This document shows, one piece after another, positions 43,514 to 53,211 of a stretch of DNA of 64,000 nucleotides. Position 1 is the first letter of the stretch. Every line of letters begins with the position of its first letter. The position numbers and the translations under genes are program-made. Origin of the DNA: an uncultured Acidimicrobiales bacterium (GTDB lineage Bacteria > Actinomycetota > Acidimicrobiia > Acidimicrobiales > SHLQ01). The notes beneath the pieces are model-generated. The model was not told the DNA's origin. It worked only from the letters and a program-made list of their open reading frames with translations, and did no database searches. Location of the stretch: contig CALJDK010000068.1 in assembly GCA_938023735.1 (NCBI GenBank), positions 1 to 64,000 on the forward strand, given 5' to 3'.

Positions 43514-44244
43514 CGGGCGGTACTCGTTTCGTGCACCTGCTGCTCATCGCCCACGATCTGCCCGTCGCGCATGCTGATCTTCCGGTCGGTGAGATCGGCG
43601 ATTTCCAAGTCATGGGTGACGAACACGATCGCCCGATCCGGCGATCGCAGCGACCCAAAAATATCCATCACGTTCGCTGCGTTCTCGGTGTCGAGCGCAC
43701 CGGTCGGCTCATCGGCAAGCACGATGAGCGGCTCGGTGACGATGGCCCGAGCCAACGCAACCCGTTGTTGTTCGCCACCCGACATCTGGATGGGTCGATG
43801 GTCGTATCGCTCGCCAAGCCCAACCTGCTCGAGCGCGCCCATGGCCCGATCGCGTCGATCTCGAGCCTTGATGCCTCGATACAGCAGCGCAGTTTCTACG
43901 TTTCCGAGCGCCGTCAGATGAGGAATCAGGTGAAACTGCTGAAAAACGAACCCGATCGCGTCGCCCCGCAGGCGCGACCGCTCGGTGTCTTCGAGTTGGG
44001 TGGCATCGACACCGCCGATGCGAATCGATCCACTCGTCGGCAGATCGAGGAGTCCGAGCAAACCCAACATGGTGCTCTTGCCCGAACCCGAGGGGCCGAC
44101 GATCGACATGAAGTCGCCGGGCATCACTTTGAGATCGACATCGCGCAGCGCGTGCACCAGCACCTCGACGCCGTACACCCGAGAGACACCGTCGAGTTCG
44201 AGAAGTGCGCCAGATTCTGCGAGTACGTCGGGTGAGGTGGTCAT
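43510..44244 (-). CDS. MacB/LolD-type ABC transporter ATP-binding protein
   Basis: 244 residues. Walker A is GPSGSGKST, the Q-loop lies in FVFQQFHLIPHLTALGNVE, the signature is MSGGEQQRVALARAIV, Walker B is IVLADEPTGALD, and the H-loop is IVFVTHDLE. It belongs to the MacB/LolD group. It overlaps the permease by 4 nt and follows the adaptor by 18 nt, forming an operon lipoprotein-adaptor-ATPase-permease. Confidence 0.95.
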   Translation of the reverse strand: MTTSPDVLAESGALLELDGVSRVYGVEVLVHALRDVDLKVMPGDFMSIVGPSGSGKSTMLGLLGLLDLPTSGSIRIGGVDATQLEDTERSRLRGDAIGFVFQQFHLIPHLTALGNVETALLYRGIKARDRRDRAMGALEQVGLGERYDHRPIQMSGGEQQRVALARAIVTEPLIVLADEPTGALDTENAANVMDIFGSLRSPDRAIVFVTHDLEIADLTDRKISMRDGQIVGDEQQVHETSTAR

Positions 44245-44262
44245 CGGGATGGCGACTCGACC

Positions 44263-47103
44263 CTACGAGTCGACCCGGACAACGATGAGTTCGTCGCCCT
44301 CCAACCCGCGGATGATCTCGACAAAGGCGCCGTCGATGAGGCCGGTCTCGACCTCGACGCGAAGCACTCGACCGTTCTCGCGATCGACCACCCGAACCTG
44401 ATCGATGCCAGACCCGCCCTGGCTGACGGCGGCGATGGGCACCACCACTGCATCGGGGCGCTCGTCGAGAACGACCTCGATGGTCACGACCGCGCCATCG
44501 ACCGCAGCAAACTCATTGTCGACGGCCACAAAACCTTCGTAGGTTTCGCCGCCCGCGGGGTCGACGGTTGGATTCTCGTCGAGGGTGGTGATGATTCCCG
44601 GCGATGTCTGGTCGCCGGCCGCCAGGTTGACCTCGACAACCTGCCCCACAGCAAGCTGCGCTCGCTCGGACGCGCTCACCAGCAACTTCACGGTGAAGTC
44701 GGATTCGGTGAGGCTAAGAATGGGCTGGCCCGGCTGCACCAGGTCACCACCATCGACGGACACGTTGCCGATTCGTGCCGGCCAGTCGCCGACAACCATG
44801 TCGGTGGGCAAGAACACGACGTCGTCGTTGAGGGAGTCGAGCGACACGGTGACCGAGCGTTGTCCGGCGGCCAGCGTGATGGTGCCGGGCAGCGGCGTGA
44901 AATCGACTCCCGGCGTTGCGCTACCGACCACCTGGTAGCTCACCGACGTGGGCTCTACCGGAGCCTGATCGGCCGTGATGGTAAACGACGCGCTGTCGCC
45001 TTCATCGATGGTCCCCCCGCCGGTAATGGTGAGCTCGGGGACATCTTCACTTTCGATGGTGGTGGAGGCTCGGTTCCACAACCCGACGGCGTAGTCGGCG
45101 CCGCCAACCAACTGCAGCGTGACGGTCTTGTCGCCTTCAACAATGTCGTCCTGGCGCGTTTGCACTGGAATCTGGACACTGAGTTGGCCGGGCGGAATCG
45201 TGACCCGACCGGTTGTTTCGCTGAAGTCGACGCCAACCACTGCGCTGCCGGTGTTGTAGGTGTAGAACACGTCGATCGGTTCGGCCGACTCGCTATGCAT
45301 ACGAACGGTGAAGACGGCTGGTTGGCCTTCGAACACCGTCGCCGAATCCGACGACAACTCCACAACAGGAGCACCGCCTCCAGTGGCGCTGGCGCGATCT
45401 TCGATGACGAGCCGGGCGGTATTGAGCGAGCCCACCCGGTAGGTGCCGGCCGAGGGCGCCAGCACGATGATGACCTCTTCGTCACCTTCGGTTATCGCGT
45501 CGGCGATTGTGGTGACCGTGAGTTCGAACTCGGTGGCTCCTGCGGGCAGAACCACCGTGTTGGGAAGCTGAAGATAGTCATCACCGGGGATCGCTGTTCC
45601 GGCAATCTGAAGACTCACGGTCATCGGCTGCTGAAGTGCCTGGTCGGAACGAATGAAGAAGGTGACCGACTTGCCCTCCTTAAACGCTCGGCGGCCGCGC
45701 AGCGTTAGTTCGGGCACATCATCATCAACGATCGTCGATTCAGCGCTGCCGACAGCACCAACTTGATAGTCGGCACCGGGCTCGAGAATGAGGGACAGCG
45801 ACTCGTCCGGCTCAATCAACGTGTCTTGGCGGGTCTGCACGGCGATGGAGAGCACGGTTTGTCCCGGTTGCATCGTTGCGGCGCCGGTTGGGATCGTGAA
45901 GTCTTCGGCGGCTGTTGCGGTGCCACCCAACGTGTACGTGATGTCATAGGCCGTCGCCACCGTGCGGTCGGCGGTGATGACAAAGCTTGCGGGCGCGCCT
46001 TCGGGGGTCACCGCCGACGTTGAAGCCACCGTGAGTAGTGGCACCGTTTGGTCGCCGTCGATCGTGATGGTGGTGGAGTTGAGTGGGCCGAGCACGTATT
46101 GCCCCGCCGCCGATGGAACCAGCGATACGTCGATGGTTTCGTCGCCCTCAACGATGGTGTCGGTGAGGGTGTCGATGACCAGCGAGAACACCGAGGTGTT
46201 TGCGGGAAACACGAATGATGTACCGGGTGCGGTGTAGTCGACACCAGGAAGCGCTGAACCAATTGTGGCGATCGATACCGTGGTGTCGTTTGCGAATTGT
46301 TGGTCGACCTCGAACTGCACGGTGGTCGAGGCGCCTTCGGCCACATTCGCTGGGCCGCTGATGATCGTTATCTCCGGTGGCGTGGCCGGTTGAAAGAACG
46401 CGCCGACGCGTCCGCCGGCCGTTGCGGCATCGACCCGAGGTTGGGGGCTGAAGTCGGGCGAGTTCGACGTGAGCTGGCCCGGCAGCGACCGTTCGTTGCC
46501 GCCGATAACCACCGACGCTCCACTTTGCGCACCCACCGTGTAACCGGTTCCTGGGGCGAGCGATACCGCCAGCGTTTCGGCAACCTCGGTCGTTGTACTT
46601 CCGTAGCGTTGGTCGCGCTGCCACGCATCGAGACCACGAAGCGTTGCATCGGAGAAGACGGTGTCGATGATGCCGACGTCATATCCCTGAGACGAAAGAA
46701 TGTTCTCGAGCTGCTCGACATCGGGACCCTCATCGCCGACGCGAAGCGCTCGGTAGAACGGAAAGTCGGCGTTCACCGCAACAGCGTTTCGGCCATCGAG
46801 GCTGAACAGCACCTGCCCGGGTTCGACGGTGGCACCATCGGCGACGTTGACGACGCCAATGTTTCCGGCGGCGGTAGCAGCGACGGCCTGAAGCTCATCT
46901 CGCCGCAACTCGCCCCGAACTGTCACCTCGTCGCGAAGGGTACGAATGCTGACGTTCTCGGTGACAAGAATCTCCCGATCGGTCGATTCGTCACCGTCAT
47001 CGGAACGGAAGGTATTCCACGCCAGAAGGCCAGCTACGAGAGCGATGAGCACCACCAGCGCGATGATGATGGCGCGACGGCCACCCGATGACAGAAGCGC
47101 CAC
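44263..47103 (-). CDS. Membrane-fusion/adaptor protein with inserted Calx-beta repeats
   Basis: 946 residues. The N-terminal membrane helix (AIIIALVVLIALVAGLLAW) is followed by an adaptor strand set (VTVRGELRRDELQAVAATAA, VNVADGATVEPGQVLFSLDG). A peptidoglycan-binding-like domain follows at about 115-180 (FYRALRVGDEGPDVEQLENILSSQGYD). About five Calx-beta repeats then occupy 240-757, each with a TxxEGDExxxxxL- or VEGDKT-type calcium-binding end. The adaptor resumes with GDLVQPGQPILSLTESDFTVKL and a barrel domain to the end. HlyD/MacA adaptors are normally 350-450 residues, so the insert doubles the size. It is cotranscribed with the ATPase and permease and probably binds Ca2+ outside the cell. 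Confidence 0.85.
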   Translation of the reverse strand: MALLSSGGRRAIIIALVVLIALVAGLLAWNTFRSDDGDESTDREILVTENVSIRTLRDEVTVRGELRRDELQAVAATAAGNIGVVNVADGATVEPGQVLFSLDGRNAVAVNADFPFYRALRVGDEGPDVEQLENILSSQGYDVGIIDTVFSDATLRGLDAWQRDQRYGSTTTEVAETLAVSLAPGTGYTVGAQSGASVVIGGNERSLPGQLTSNSPDFSPQPRVDAATAGGRVGAFFQPATPPEITIISGPANVAEGASTTVQFEVDQQFANDTTVSIATIGSALPGVDYTAPGTSFVFPANTSVFSLVIDTLTDTIVEGDETIDVSLVPSAAGQYVLGPLNSTTITIDGDQTVPLLTVASTSAVTPEGAPASFVITADRTVATAYDITYTLGGTATAAEDFTIPTGAATMQPGQTVLSIAVQTRQDTLIEPDESLSLILEPGADYQVGAVGSAESTIVDDDVPELTLRGRRAFKEGKSVTFFIRSDQALQQPMTVSLQIAGTAIPGDDYLQLPNTVVLPAGATEFELTVTTIADAITEGDEEVIIVLAPSAGTYRVGSLNTARLVIEDRASATGGGAPVVELSSDSATVFEGQPAVFTVRMHSESAEPIDVFYTYNTGSAVVGVDFSETTGRVTIPPGQLSVQIPVQTRQDDIVEGDKTVTLQLVGGADYAVGLWNRASTTIESEDVPELTITGGGTIDEGDSASFTITADQAPVEPTSVSYQVVGSATPGVDFTPLPGTITLAAGQRSVTVSLDSLNDDVVFLPTDMVVGDWPARIGNVSVDGGDLVQPGQPILSLTESDFTVKLLVSASERAQLAVGQVVEVNLAAGDQTSPGIITTLDENPTVDPAGGETYEGFVAVDNEFAAVDGAVVTIEVVLDERPDAVVVPIAAVSQGGSGIDQVRVVDRENGRVLRVEVETGLIDGAFVEIIRGLEGDELIVVRVDS

Positions 47104-47106
47104 CGA

Positions 47107-47847
47107 CTAGTTCCCTTCGAGCAGGTTGTTCTCGGCGATGCAGTCGGTGATCTCGTCGGTATTGATCGACCCGTCGGGCGACGCAAACCCGTCCTGGCTC
47201 GGCTGAAGGAGACCGTCGGAGTTGGGCACCGGATCCTCGATGTCCCATCCCTTGCCCCGCAGGCAGTCGACGACGACAACGAAGGCTTCGTTTCGCTCTT
47301 CGATCTCTTCCGGGGTGAGGTTGGCATCGGCGGCCTGCGACTCCTGGAACGCCTGCTGGATGCCGGTTTCAGTATTGCACTTGATGAGTGCGTCGAGATA
47401 CGCGGGTTGGTTCGACGGCGCGGCAGGGTCTGGGTCCTGGCCGGGGATGCCCATGAACTCGTGCCCTTCTCGGGCCAGACATGCGTTGAACTCGGCGAGC
47501 TTGTCGAGCAGCGCGACAGCGCCGCCATCCTCTTCGGCCAACGGAATCGTGTCGTCGGGAGCCTCATCGGCGTCGGTGCTGGACTCTTCGGAACCCTCTG
47601 CGGCGTCCTCGCTGTCGCTATCTTCCTCGGCGGGTTCTGCGGCGTCATCGAGTTCGACAACTTCGTCGCTATCGGGAAGCTCAATAAGCGTGTCATCGTC
47701 GGCGCTGATGATGAGTGGACCCTCGCTACTGTCGTCGCCTCCACCACAGGCTGCAGCCACCAGTACGAAGACGGCCAGCATGGCTACGAGCAGGCGACGT
47801 CCTGCAAGACCGTGAGGACAAGGCGAAGAGGGTGAACAAACCGGCAT
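47107..47847 (-). CDS. Predicted lipoprotein of the MacAB-like operon
   Basis: 246 residues. The signal segment RRLLVAMLAVFVLVAAACGGG ends in a lipobox (V-A-A-A-C), so Cys34 is probably lipidated. A long acidic stretch (LDDAAEPAEEDSDSEDAAEG) is a flexible spacer. The C-terminal 120 residues contain CLAREGHEF, IKCNTETG, VVDCLRGKGW and ITDCIAENN, with four conserved-looking Cys that could pair. No named family is recognised. Its stop is 3 nt before the adaptor start; it likely works with the exporter on the cell surface. Confidence 0.8.
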   Translation of the reverse strand: MPVCSPSSPCPHGLAGRRLLVAMLAVFVLVAAACGGGDDSSEGPLIISADDDTLIELPDSDEVVELDDAAEPAEEDSDSEDAAEGSEESSTDADEAPDDTIPLAEEDGGAVALLDKLAEFNACLAREGHEFMGIPGQDPDPAAPSNQPAYLDALIKCNTETGIQQAFQESQAADANLTPEEIEERNEAFVVVVDCLRGKGWDIEDPVPNSDGLLQPSQDGFASPDGSINTDEITDCIAENNLLEGN

Positions 47848-47917
47848 GGCTGGGTTTTCCTATCGTGCACCGAATGGCGGAGTAGAGCGCCATAGTAGGT
47901 GAACGAGGCTTGCAGCT

Positions 47918-47933
47918 CCCGTTTACGAACGGG
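47918..47933. terminator. Hairpin after the TauD-like gene
   Basis: CCCGTT-TACG-AACGGG, a perfect 6-bp stem with a 4-nt loop, 40 bp downstream of the reverse-strand oxygenase stop and 70 bp before the lipoprotein start. It lacks a U-tract on the reverse strand, so termination is tentative. Confidence 0.3.
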
Positions 47934-47972
47934 CCTTTCGGCGAGCAGGCGGTCAGCAGGCCCAGCCCTTCG

Positions 47973-49157
47973 CTAACTCGGCGCGGTGTACCGAATGGCC
48001 CCAGTGGTGTTGGTGATCGCTCGGCGAGCCAATCGCCACTTAGCGTCGGGCCCGTCGTGATCGATGTAGCAACCCTGAAGATGACGGCGTCCCTTCGACG
48101 AATCAAACGCCGTGCGGCCGTGCAAGAGGCGGTGATTATCCATGATCATCACGTCGCCGGGTTCCAACAAGAACTTCACCTGGTTGGTGGGGTTGTTCAT
48201 GCGATCGCGCAGCCAGCTACGTCCCCGGTAGAACGCGTCGAGTACGTCGGGATCTTCCGGTGTCACGTAGTCGAGTCGGTGCGAGAACCGAATCTGTTTG
48301 AAATCACCAGCATCATCGAGCTCGAGAATCCGGCTCCGGTTGATGATGACGTCGCTAATCATGTCGTAGCGGAACTCGACATCGACCTCGGTGAGCGCTC
48401 GATACGCCTCGGGGTCAGCTTCGGCCAACTCTTGCGACGCCCCGAAGCCATCGACCAAGGTCGAGTACCCGCCGTCGGTGTCGTTGACCAGACAGTGCAG
48501 CATCTGTAGTCCGGGCACCGGCTTGCGGTATGGACCATCGGAATGCGCGTTGAGATGGATTGGCGTGTACGCCAGGTCGGTCGGGTCGATCTCGGTGACC
48601 ACATCGAAGATCTCGCCGAAGTTGGTGGGCACCAGATTCCCCAGGTGCTGGGCCACCGAGCGAAGGGTGTCGGGTTCGGTGGGCACATTCCGGAGCACAA
48701 AGAACCCATGACGCCAGAAGCTCCCCAGCGCAGCTTCGGTAGCGACGGGATCATCGGTCTGCAGCACCGACCAATCGGCATAAGGAAATGGCGTCAGGCT
48801 GCTGGTCCATGGTTCCCGTTGCGGAATGGCCTCGGGATCATCGAGCCATCCCAGGTCGCCCAGAAGTCGCCCTGCCGGCATCGTGGCTTTGTGGCCATCG
48901 GAGAACTCGAACCGCAGAAACCCACGCTCAATCGCACAATCGACAACTCTGACTCCTCGATCGAGATCGTTGGCGTCGTAGAGCCGTTGCAGGTTGGTGG
49001 CGTCGAGTTGCCCGGGTTCATCGCTACGTTCGCGGAGCCATAGGGGGTGCAATATGGCCTGGTTGTCGCCTGCGGTAACCACGATCCGACTGCCACCTTC
49101 GCGACACTCCAGCGCGACGGGCTCGAGTGTCCCGTGTGCGGTTGATTGAGTCGCCAC
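47973..49157 (-). CDS. Gamma-butyrobetaine/trimethyllysine dioxygenase-like (TauD/TfdA family with DUF971 domain)
   Basis: 394 residues from GTG at 49157, chosen because the DUF971 fold starts soon after and GAGG lies 11 nt upstream; GTG at 49169 and ATG at 49244 are alternatives. The N-terminal DUF971-like domain (LHPLWLRERSDE ... LRFEFSDGHKATMPAGRLL) is the mark of this group. The oxygenase domain has the iron ligands His and Asp in HLNAHSDGPYR and the distal His in NHRLLHGRTAF with the 2-oxoglutarate Arg. These enzymes hydroxylate gamma-butyrobetaine to carnitine or trimethyllysine. Neighbouring betaine genes support this. A palindrome shared with the DddP-like gene lies 35 bp upstream. 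Confidence 0.87.
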   Translation of the reverse strand: MATQSTAHGTLEPVALECREGGSRIVVTAGDNQAILHPLWLRERSDEPGQLDATNLQRLYDANDLDRGVRVVDCAIERGFLRFEFSDGHKATMPAGRLLGDLGWLDDPEAIPQREPWTSSLTPFPYADWSVLQTDDPVATEAALGSFWRHGFFVLRNVPTEPDTLRSVAQHLGNLVPTNFGEIFDVVTEIDPTDLAYTPIHLNAHSDGPYRKPVPGLQMLHCLVNDTDGGYSTLVDGFGASQELAEADPEAYRALTEVDVEFRYDMISDVIINRSRILELDDAGDFKQIRFSHRLDYVTPEDPDVLDAFYRGRSWLRDRMNNPTNQVKFLLEPGDVMIMDNHRLLHGRTAFDSSKGRRHLQGCYIDHDGPDAKWRLARRAITNTTGAIRYTAPS

Positions 49158-49191
49158 GGACAGACACACCTCAAAAGACTCGGACCAGAAA

Positions 49192-49207
49192 CTGGACGAT
49201 CGCCCAG
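49192..49207. promoter_or_regulatory. Palindromic operator candidate upstream of the TauD-like gene
   Basis: CTGGACGATCGCCCAG, one change from a perfect palindrome and 14 of 16 positions identical to the site at 16186. It lies just upstream of the chosen GTG (49157). Common control with the DddP-like operon is inferred. The rest of the 170-bp gap has nothing I can name. Confidence 0.45.
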
Positions 49208-49327
49208 TGCCGGAAAGTGTGCACCCCAACCCGGGCGCGTTCAAGGATAAATTCGCCGATTCCCGCTCTCTGGAAGCCGCCAGGATCAGCGGATGGCAGA
49301 ATATCGCCAGTGCCTATCCGCTGAGTT

Positions 49328-50182
49328 TCAACCTGGGACGCCCAAGGCGTCGACAAACTCGTCGATCAAGGCCGCTACCGCTGCCGACCGCGACCGGGTG
49401 TTGGTGCGAACGACGAAATGCACGTCGGGCAACGTGGGATCCAGACCATCGCGACTCCAGATGCGGTGATCCTGCAGACAGTTGCGCTCGTTCATCACCG
49501 CAACACCGAGGTTGGCCGAAATCGCGGACCATACAGCCACCGAGTTTTCGGCCTCGAACGAGCTGTAGTGGTCGATACCGGCCTCGTTCAACATGTCGAT
49601 CATCACCGGGCGCACAATGCAGTTGTTGCCGTAGGTAATGAGCGGAACGTATTCGCCGCCGTGGTCGCCGTAGCTGGGCGAGCAAACCCATTGGAGTCGA
49701 TCGCTCCAGAGAACCAGATCGCCGTCTTCGGGCTCGAAGGTCTGGATGACCGCAACATCGAGCTCGCCGGCCGCGAGCTGCTGGGAGATGGGCGCGCTCA
49801 GGCCCACCCGGTGGTGCAGGCGAACCATGGGGTGGCGGCGCCGAAAGCCCGACGCCACCTGCGCCATCGCAATGGCCTCAATCTCGTCGTTCGTACCCAG
49901 CTTCACCGTTCCTTCAAGCTGTGACTTATACAGGCTGTCGACGGCCTCGTCGTGCGCGCCCACGATGCGCTCGGCGTGAGAAAGGAGTTCTTTGCCAAAT
50001 TCGGTGAGATGAATCTGGCGCCCTTCGCGAGAAATGAGCGGCGCACCGAGGCGCTCCTCGAGCCGTTTCATCTTCCAGCTCACCGCCGACTGGGTCAGGT
50101 TGAGCTGCGCGGCGGCCTCGGTAAAGCTTCCGGTGGCAACCACCGCCTGAAACATTCGAAGCGATTCAATGTCGAGACGCAC
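49328..50182 (-). CDS. LysR-family transcriptional regulator
   Basis: 284 residues from GTG at 50182 (VRLDIESLRMF), the usual LysR start position; upstream codons cross a palindromic repeat. LRMFQAVVATGSFTEAAAQL and QSAVSWKMKRLEERLGAPLI form the winged helix. LKLGTNDEI-type effector core (TVKLGTNDEIEAIAMAQVA, LDVAVIQTFEP) follows. It is upstream of, and on the same strand as, the carnitine-type oxygenase, so it may regulate it. The GACAC-type repeat ends 15 bp from the start codon and could affect its own expression. Confidence 0.88.
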   Translation of the reverse strand: MRLDIESLRMFQAVVATGSFTEAAAQLNLTQSAVSWKMKRLEERLGAPLISREGRQIHLTEFGKELLSHAERIVGAHDEAVDSLYKSQLEGTVKLGTNDEIEAIAMAQVASGFRRRHPMVRLHHRVGLSAPISQQLAAGELDVAVIQTFEPEDGDLVLWSDRLQWVCSPSYGDHGGEYVPLITYGNNCIVRPVMIDMLNEAGIDHYSSFEAENSVAVWSAISANLGVAVMNERNCLQDHRIWSRDGLDPTLPDVHFVVRTNTRSRSAAVAALIDEFVDALGVPG

Positions 50183-50196
50183 GCACTCAGTGTGCC

Positions 50197-50223
50197 CGAC
50201 ACAGGTGTCAGACACCAGTGTCG
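50197..50223. repeat. GACAC double-palindrome repeat upstream of lysR
   Basis: CGACAC-AG-GTGTC, A, GACAC-CA-GTGTCG, the same unit as at 11760, 11802 and 12278, here with CA in the second spacer. It ends 15 bp upstream of the LysR GTG on the reverse strand, a place where it could act as an operator. Core GGTGTCAGACACC at 50204-50216. Confidence 0.8.
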
Positions 50224-50322
50224 CGCGGCATCCAGCAAACGAGCCGGTGGGCAATTTGGCCTAAGTGCTTAGGTCGAACGGACTACGGCCGATAGGAGAC
50301 GGTCTCGCTTTGGGAGGTCATC

Positions 50323-51261
50323 ATGAACCGCCGTTTTTCAACTGTATGCGTCACGGTCGTTTGCCTGTTGGTAGGAGGGCTACTCGCCACGGTTGCCGGG
50401 TTGTCCACAGCGGCTGGCGCAGTTCCGGCCAAAGGCTCCACAGAGATCGAGGTTCGGCTTCGCGGAACCACCGGTACCGAAACAGCCACGCTCCAGGTTG
50501 GAGCTGTCGAGCTGTTCGCCGGCCAAATCTCGAGCGACTGGATGACCATCGAAGCATCGATATCGTCACGCGCCTCGGGCGCCGTCGAGGTTCTGTTCAC
50601 CAACGACCTCACCTTCGAAGACGGCGACCGCAGCATCGAGGTCGACTACCTGGCCATCGGCGATCAACACATCAAGGCTGACTCGCCCATCGTGTATTCG
50701 GAAGGGGCATACAACGCCCCCAATGGCTGCTCCCCCGGCTTCGTTCAATCGAGCCTTTTGGCGTGCGGTGGAAAGTTTGTGTTCGGCACCCTCGATGAAA
50801 CCGGCACCCTCACACCACCAGTCGACCCGCACGGCAACCAGCGAGGACTCCCGCTGATCTCGGAGGGTGAAATCGACGTTGTAGCTCGCGGCCACGTCGG
50901 TGGCGAACGATTCGAAGTCCGCATCGGTGACACGCTGGTCGCCGAAGCAGCAACCACTCGGTTCTGGCGGACCTACCGCTTCGATATCGATCCAAAAGTT
51001 GCCGCCGGCGATGTATCGGTGAGCTTCATCTCCGACTTCTGGGCGGCATCACCCGACGGCGAAACCAGCTTCGATTCGAACCTCGACGTCGACTACGTAG
51101 CCTTCGCCGGAGCCGAACTTCAGGCCGAAGCAGCGTGGTCGGACGGCACCTACGTGGCAGGCGAAGGTTGTGTTCCCGGCTTTCAGAAGAGCCAAACGTT
51201 GCATTGCAACGGAACGTTTGTCTTCGCGACCACCGACGCCTCATCAGCCGCCACCGAGTAA
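50323..51261 (+). CDS. Secreted protein with two CBM60-like carbohydrate-binding domains
   Basis: 312 residues. Signal peptide NRRFSTVCVTVVCLLVGGLLATVAGLSTAAGA. Two similar halves follow: STEIEVRLRGTTGTETATLQV ... LFTNDLTFEDGDRSIEVDYLAIG ending in GCSPGFVQSSLLACGGKFVF; and DVVARGHVGGERFEVRIGDT ... FISDFWA ... SNLDVDYVAFAG ending in GCVPGFQKSQTLHCNGTFVF. The F-x-ND ... DR-x-xxVDY pattern is that of Ca-dependent xylan-binding modules (CBM36/CBM60). The repeated Cys pair in each half could form a disulfide. No catalytic domain is present, so it is likely a free polysaccharide binder. Confidence 0.75.
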   Translation: MNRRFSTVCVTVVCLLVGGLLATVAGLSTAAGAVPAKGSTEIEVRLRGTTGTETATLQVGAVELFAGQISSDWMTIEASISSRASGAVEVLFTNDLTFEDGDRSIEVDYLAIGDQHIKADSPIVYSEGAYNAPNGCSPGFVQSSLLACGGKFVFGTLDETGTLTPPVDPHGNQRGLPLISEGEIDVVARGHVGGERFEVRIGDTLVAEAATTRFWRTYRFDIDPKVAAGDVSVSFISDFWAASPDGETSFDSNLDVDYVAFAGAELQAEAAWSDGTYVAGEGCVPGFQKSQTLHCNGTFVFATTDASSAATE

Positions 51262-51289
51262 CCGGATAGGCGCGGCGCCGAAATCCAAC

Positions 51290-51302
51290 TACGCTTTACA
51301 AC
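51290..51302 (+). promoter_or_regulatory. Probable leuL promoter -10 element
   Basis: TACGCT (51290-51295) fits the TANNNT -10 consensus and ends 7 nt before the GTG of the leader peptide at 51303. That spacing is the signature of leaderless transcription in actinobacteria. No good -35 was seen near 51267-51273. Confidence 0.4.
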
Positions 51303-51340
51303 GTGTTGACCCGTTTCCTCCTTGCGCTGCGACTTACGAA

Positions 51341-51353
<13 letters not shown>
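51303..51353 (+). CDS. leuL: leuA leader peptide
   Basis: A 16-codon frame, GTG to TGA, coding for MLTRFLLALRLTNPMT: five Leu in 16 residues, with the middle a run F-L-L-A-L-R-L. It ends inside the left arm/loop of the strong hairpin at 51341-51376, upstream of leuA. This is the arrangement of ribosome-mediated attenuation, where scarcity of Leu-tRNA stalls the ribosome in the Leu codons and changes the downstream fold. Leucine leader peptides before leuA are known in actinobacteria. No Shine-Dalgarno is present, which agrees with a leaderless start. Confidence 0.6.
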
Positions 51354-53156
<1,803 letters not shown>

Positions 53157-53211
53157 TCGAACCGATCCGCTTCTTTTCGACCTCGAAACTGCTCGGTTGT
53201 ACATTTCGGGC

